Shown: in pieces, positions 13,915-15,831 of the stretch | Layout: each line of letters opens with the position of its first letter | Position numbering within the stretch: the first letter of the stretch is position 1 | Origin: an uncultured Ruminococcus sp. | GTDB taxonomy: Bacteria > Bacillota > Clostridia > Oscillospirales > Ruminococcaceae | Direction: 5' to 3' | Assembly: GCA_937901485.1 (NCBI GenBank) | Contig: CALGTT010000301.1 | Location: 1-15,831 of the forward strand | DNA: 15,831 nucleotides | The notes under the pieces: generated by a model | What the model saw: only the letters and a program-made list of their open reading frames with translations | The model's database searches: none | Told to the model about the DNA's origin: nothing | Program-made: the position numbers and the translations under genes

Positions 13915-14967
13915 ATGAAAACAAAAAAACGCAACCCATTCATTGTCATAGGATTTGCCCTTCTGAGCCTGCTGATACTCTGTCTGTTGTTCGTCATCGG
14001 GCTGCACTTCTACGATCAGAATTGTCTGAAAAAGGAAGCAGCATTGATACAGCAAAAAGGATTGCTGGTCGAGATTGACGGCAAGAATATGAACATCTAC
14101 ACTGAGGGCAGCGGTGAAAAGACACTGGTGTTTATGGCAGGTGCGAATACGCCGGCAGTAATCTATGACTTCAAGCCGCTGTACAGTCAGCTCAGTGACG
14201 AATACAAGATCGTTGTCATTGAAAAATTCGGATATGGTTACAGCGATGATATGGATGGTGAGCGTTCACTCAGTACGATGCTCCGACAGGACAGGGAGGC
14301 ATTGAAAGAGGCGGGAATAGAAGCCCCCTATATCCTCTGTCCCCACTCTGCTTCCGGTCTGGAGGCAATCCGCTGGGCACAGCAGTATCCGGAGGAAGTA
14401 GAAGCGATCATTGGTCTGGATATGGCTGTCCCTGAACAGTTTGATTACCAGATCGGTGATCTGGATGCACTTGAAGCACAGAACTATGAAGAAGTGCTGA
14501 TTGATGTTGAATTTTATCATTTCTGGATGTATGACATGGGCGGCTATCGGCTCTATCCGATTGGTAAAGTGTTTCCTGCGGCTGTAAGTGAGCGGCTGAC
14601 AAAAGAGGAACAGGCTGAATACAAAGCGATCACATATCATTGGTACAGTCAGTTTTATAAAACAGCAATGTTTCGGGAAGGACTGGCGACAGAGCAGCAG
14701 ATCAGCGATTACAAGACACTGCATGATTCAGAAAAGCCCGATGTTCCGACACTTCTTTTTGTATCCGATGATGAGGAAACCTTTGGCATGATGCTCGGAG
14801 AGAATGGGTTGGATAAATGGAAAATGATTCATGAAAATTATGCTGCCGGTCTGTCGAATGGAAAGGTTGTACAGCTGGAGTGCAATCATTATGTTCATGT
14901 TGAAGCCCCCGATCAGATCAGCCAGGAGATCAAGACATATATTGAGACGCTTACAGACCGTTCTTGA
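13915..14967 (+). CDS. Membrane-anchored alpha/beta hydrolase
   Basis: This 350-residue protein starts with a basic stretch and one membrane segment (about residues 9-31) with no evident cleavage site, so the catalytic domain likely sits outside the cell. The hydrolase fold begins around residue 50. The nucleophile is Ser145 in CPHSASG, where the first glycine of the usual GxSxG elbow is replaced by proline. The acid is Asp285 or Asp286 in LFVSDDE, and the histidine is probably His325 in CNHYVHVEAPD. An upper lid region (~175-265) is rich in Tyr and Trp. AGGAG lies six bases before the ATG, 32 nt after the glycosyltransferase. Substrate unknown; esterase, lipase-like and proline-iminopeptidase-like activities are all possible. 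Confidence 0.85.
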   Translation: MKTKKRNPFIVIGFALLSLLILCLLFVIGLHFYDQNCLKKEAALIQQKGLLVEIDGKNMNIYTEGSGEKTLVFMAGANTPAVIYDFKPLYSQLSDEYKIVVIEKFGYGYSDDMDGERSLSTMLRQDREALKEAGIEAPYILCPHSASGLEAIRWAQQYPEEVEAIIGLDMAVPEQFDYQIGDLDALEAQNYEEVLIDVEFYHFWMYDMGGYRLYPIGKVFPAAVSERLTKEEQAEYKAITYHWYSQFYKTAMFREGLATEQQISDYKTLHDSEKPDVPTLLFVSDDEETFGMMLGENGLDKWKMIHENYAAGLSNGKVVQLECNHYVHVEAPDQISQEIKTYIETLTDRS

Positions 14968-14987
14968 TGAAATAAGGAGAGAAAACT

Positions 14988-15647
14988 ATGAAAACACCGC
15001 AGGAACGCAAAGCACTTTCCGAACAGAAAATCAGGGCTAAGGGCATCGGCGTATTTGAGGGACTGCCCATGATTCCACCTGCAAATGAAGTATGCCAGAA
15101 AAGCCTTGATGCCATCTGCAAAAGAGCCATCGCGGCACTGCTTTCCACGCAGATCGCGTGCGATATTTCCGAGCAGCAGTACGGCAATGTGAAATTCTTC
15201 ATTGACCTGATGAAAAAATACGGAGTGTTCGACGGACTCAATGAAAAAGAAAAGCACCTTGTCAACGGCATGTTCGACCAGCAGGATGTTGTGGATGTTG
15301 TCTGGGAATACGAATGCTTCTGGGCACTTGCATGGACACTTGGACTTGTGGAGGATATTTCGGATGCAAGCCAGATCTGCGACTGTCAGAAAGCAGTCCA
15401 TCTGGTTTCGGACTGCGATTCCTACGAAGCATTCTGCCGGAATTGTAAACCCCGTGATATCGAAGAAATCCTCGATATGCTGGATCTCTACTATCGATAC
15501 CATTGGGCGTGTGTCCAGAATATGCACGTTGACAAAAATCTCCCCATCGGGGATCTGAATATGGAGGTCGTTTTCGAACGCCGGAGAGGTCTGGAATGGC
15601 TGATCTCGCAAGAAAACGATTGGCATGAAATCGCACTGCATACCTAA
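14988..15647 (+). CDS. DUF4272 family protein
   Basis: This 219-residue soluble protein fits the DUF4272 pattern: an N-terminal RKALSEQKIRAKGIGVFEGLP, a block of RAIAALLSTQIA, the central WEYECFWALAWTLGLVEDI and a C-terminal YYRYHWACVQ followed by ERRRGLEWLI. The family has no known function that I am aware of; it is common in Clostridia and Bacilli, often as scattered single genes. AGGAG lies eight bases before the ATG, 20 nt after the hydrolase. The gene ends just before the terminal repeat region, whose first copy begins 14 nt after the stop. Confidence 0.82.
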   Translation: MKTPQERKALSEQKIRAKGIGVFEGLPMIPPANEVCQKSLDAICKRAIAALLSTQIACDISEQQYGNVKFFIDLMKKYGVFDGLNEKEKHLVNGMFDQQDVVDVVWEYECFWALAWTLGLVEDISDASQICDCQKAVHLVSDCDSYEAFCRNCKPRDIEEILDMLDLYYRYHWACVQNMHVDKNLPIGDLNMEVVFERRRGLEWLISQENDWHEIALHT

Positions 15648-15701
15648 GAGATCAATAGTACAAAGGTTGCAGTAATTCCACTTTAAATGAAAGGTAAAAC
15701 T

Positions 15702-15812
15702 ATGAAAATCCTATCTGTAGACTTCGGCGGCGCAGAGCCTGCGCCGGCGAGTTGCTCCCAATGCACCTGCGGTGCAAAGGTCGCAGTAATTCCACTGCAA
15801 ATGAAAGGTTAA
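15702..15812 (+). pseudogene. 36-codon ORF, probably a broken 5' copy of the next gene
   Basis: This ORF starts MKILSVDFGG, with GAAAGG seven bases before the ATG, and runs 36 codons to TAA at 15810-15812. MKILSVDFGG resembles the first strand of ASKHA-fold sugar kinases (ROK or FGGY types, which open with a DFG- or DxGGT-like turn). The frame then passes into the hairpin-forming stretch and the second repeat copy, where the similarity stops. The next ORF repeats MKILS at 15817. The simplest reading is a truncated duplicate of the start of that gene. The translated middle contains SCSQCTCGAK, which could alternatively mark a small cysteine peptide. Confidence 0.4.
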
Positions 15813-15816
15813 GAGT

Positions 15817-15831
15817 ATGAAAATCCTATCT
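15817..15831 (+). CDS. Start of a gene running off the window (MKILS)
   Basis: Five codons identical to the start of the preceding short ORF, with GAAAGG about eight bases before the ATG. The gene continues beyond the window. If the duplicated copy is a guide, the protein goes on VDFGG and could be a sugar kinase of the ROK or FGGY type, but too little is visible to call it. Confidence 0.4.

Larger units (their letters stand above)
15661..15831 (+). repeat. Diverged tandem duplication carrying a ribosome site and start codon
   Basis: A 56-nt segment (15661-15716) recurs as a 57-nt copy (15775-15831, cut by the window end), offset by 114-115 bp. Both share CAAAGGT, GCAGTAATTCCACT, AAATGAAAGGT and the identical ATGAAAATCCTATCT. 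They differ at several positions before the start codon, plus one indel. Between them, 15717-15774 folds two GC-rich hairpins: GGCGCAG/CTGCGCC (15729-15745) and TGCACC/GGTGCA (15762-15776). The second copy could extend beyond the window. Confidence 0.8.

Noticed and set aside
15702..15812. Ribosomally made peptide precursor with a CxxCxC core
   Set aside because: Its start duplicates that of the next ORF and its middle coincides with two DNA hairpins; no modification enzyme is visible nearby, so a broken gene copy is simpler.
15661..15831. CRISPR array
   Set aside because: Only two diverged repeats of about 57 bp with a structured spacer and embedded start codons; unit size and divergence do not fit CRISPR, and no cas gene is present.

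Overview
The window looks like a chromosomal stretch from an anaerobic Gram-positive bacterium of the Bacillota, most likely class Clostridia and plausibly a Ruminococcus-like gut member of the Oscillospiraceae/Ruminococcaceae. Reasons: an [FeFe]-hydrogenase maturase (HydE), a YtrA-type GntR regulator with its ABC exporter, a class 1B dihydroorotate dehydrogenase with a PyrK partner, a DUF4317 protein, a tRNA without an encoded CCA end, and strong AGGAGG-type ribosome binding sites before nearly every gene. The species is inference.

Layout. Positions 1-81 hold the last codons of an unidentified gene, followed by a terminator shared with a convergent minus-strand pair: an unknown 162-residue protein and hydE, joined by an ATGA overlap. 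From 1657 to 1861 two near-consensus promoters diverge. The plus-strand one carries a perfect 9-bp inverted repeat over its -10 region and start point, a likely operator for the GntR/YtrA regulator encoded next. That regulator leads a tight operon with an ABC ATPase and three tandem paralogous ABC-2 permeases (1862-5069). After a long hairpin and two copies of an 11-bp repeat come a consensus promoter, tRNA-Leu(CAA), a terminator, a DUF4317 protein and an AT-richer membrane protein, closed by a strong terminator (7543-7580).

A new promoter (7604-7632) starts the pyrimidine operon pyrC-pyrF-pyrK-pyrD. Its leader of roughly 120 nt holds an intrinsic terminator upstream of pyrC, so attenuation is likely, but I see no PyrR-binding motif. 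Two structured spacers lie between pyrC/pyrF and pyrF/pyrK. The four genes supply dihydroorotase, OMP decarboxylase and the two subunits of the NAD-linked dihydroorotate dehydrogenase; pyrB, pyrE and carAB are not here.

Downstream, on the same strand and without an evident terminator, follow a 56-residue two-helix membrane peptide, an unusual fusion of a cysteine-rich DUF5714-like domain to an arsenate-reductase/LMW-phosphatase domain, a translationally coupled family 2 glycosyltransferase, a membrane-anchored alpha/beta hydrolase and a DUF4272 protein. The window ends in a diverged tandem duplication of about 57 bp that contains a ribosome binding site and the start MKILS. The second copy probably opens a gene running off the window; the first opens a 36-codon ORF that looks like a disrupted 5' copy. 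The best candidates for something undescribed are the DUF5714-ArsC fusion cluster, the pyr leader and this terminal duplication.
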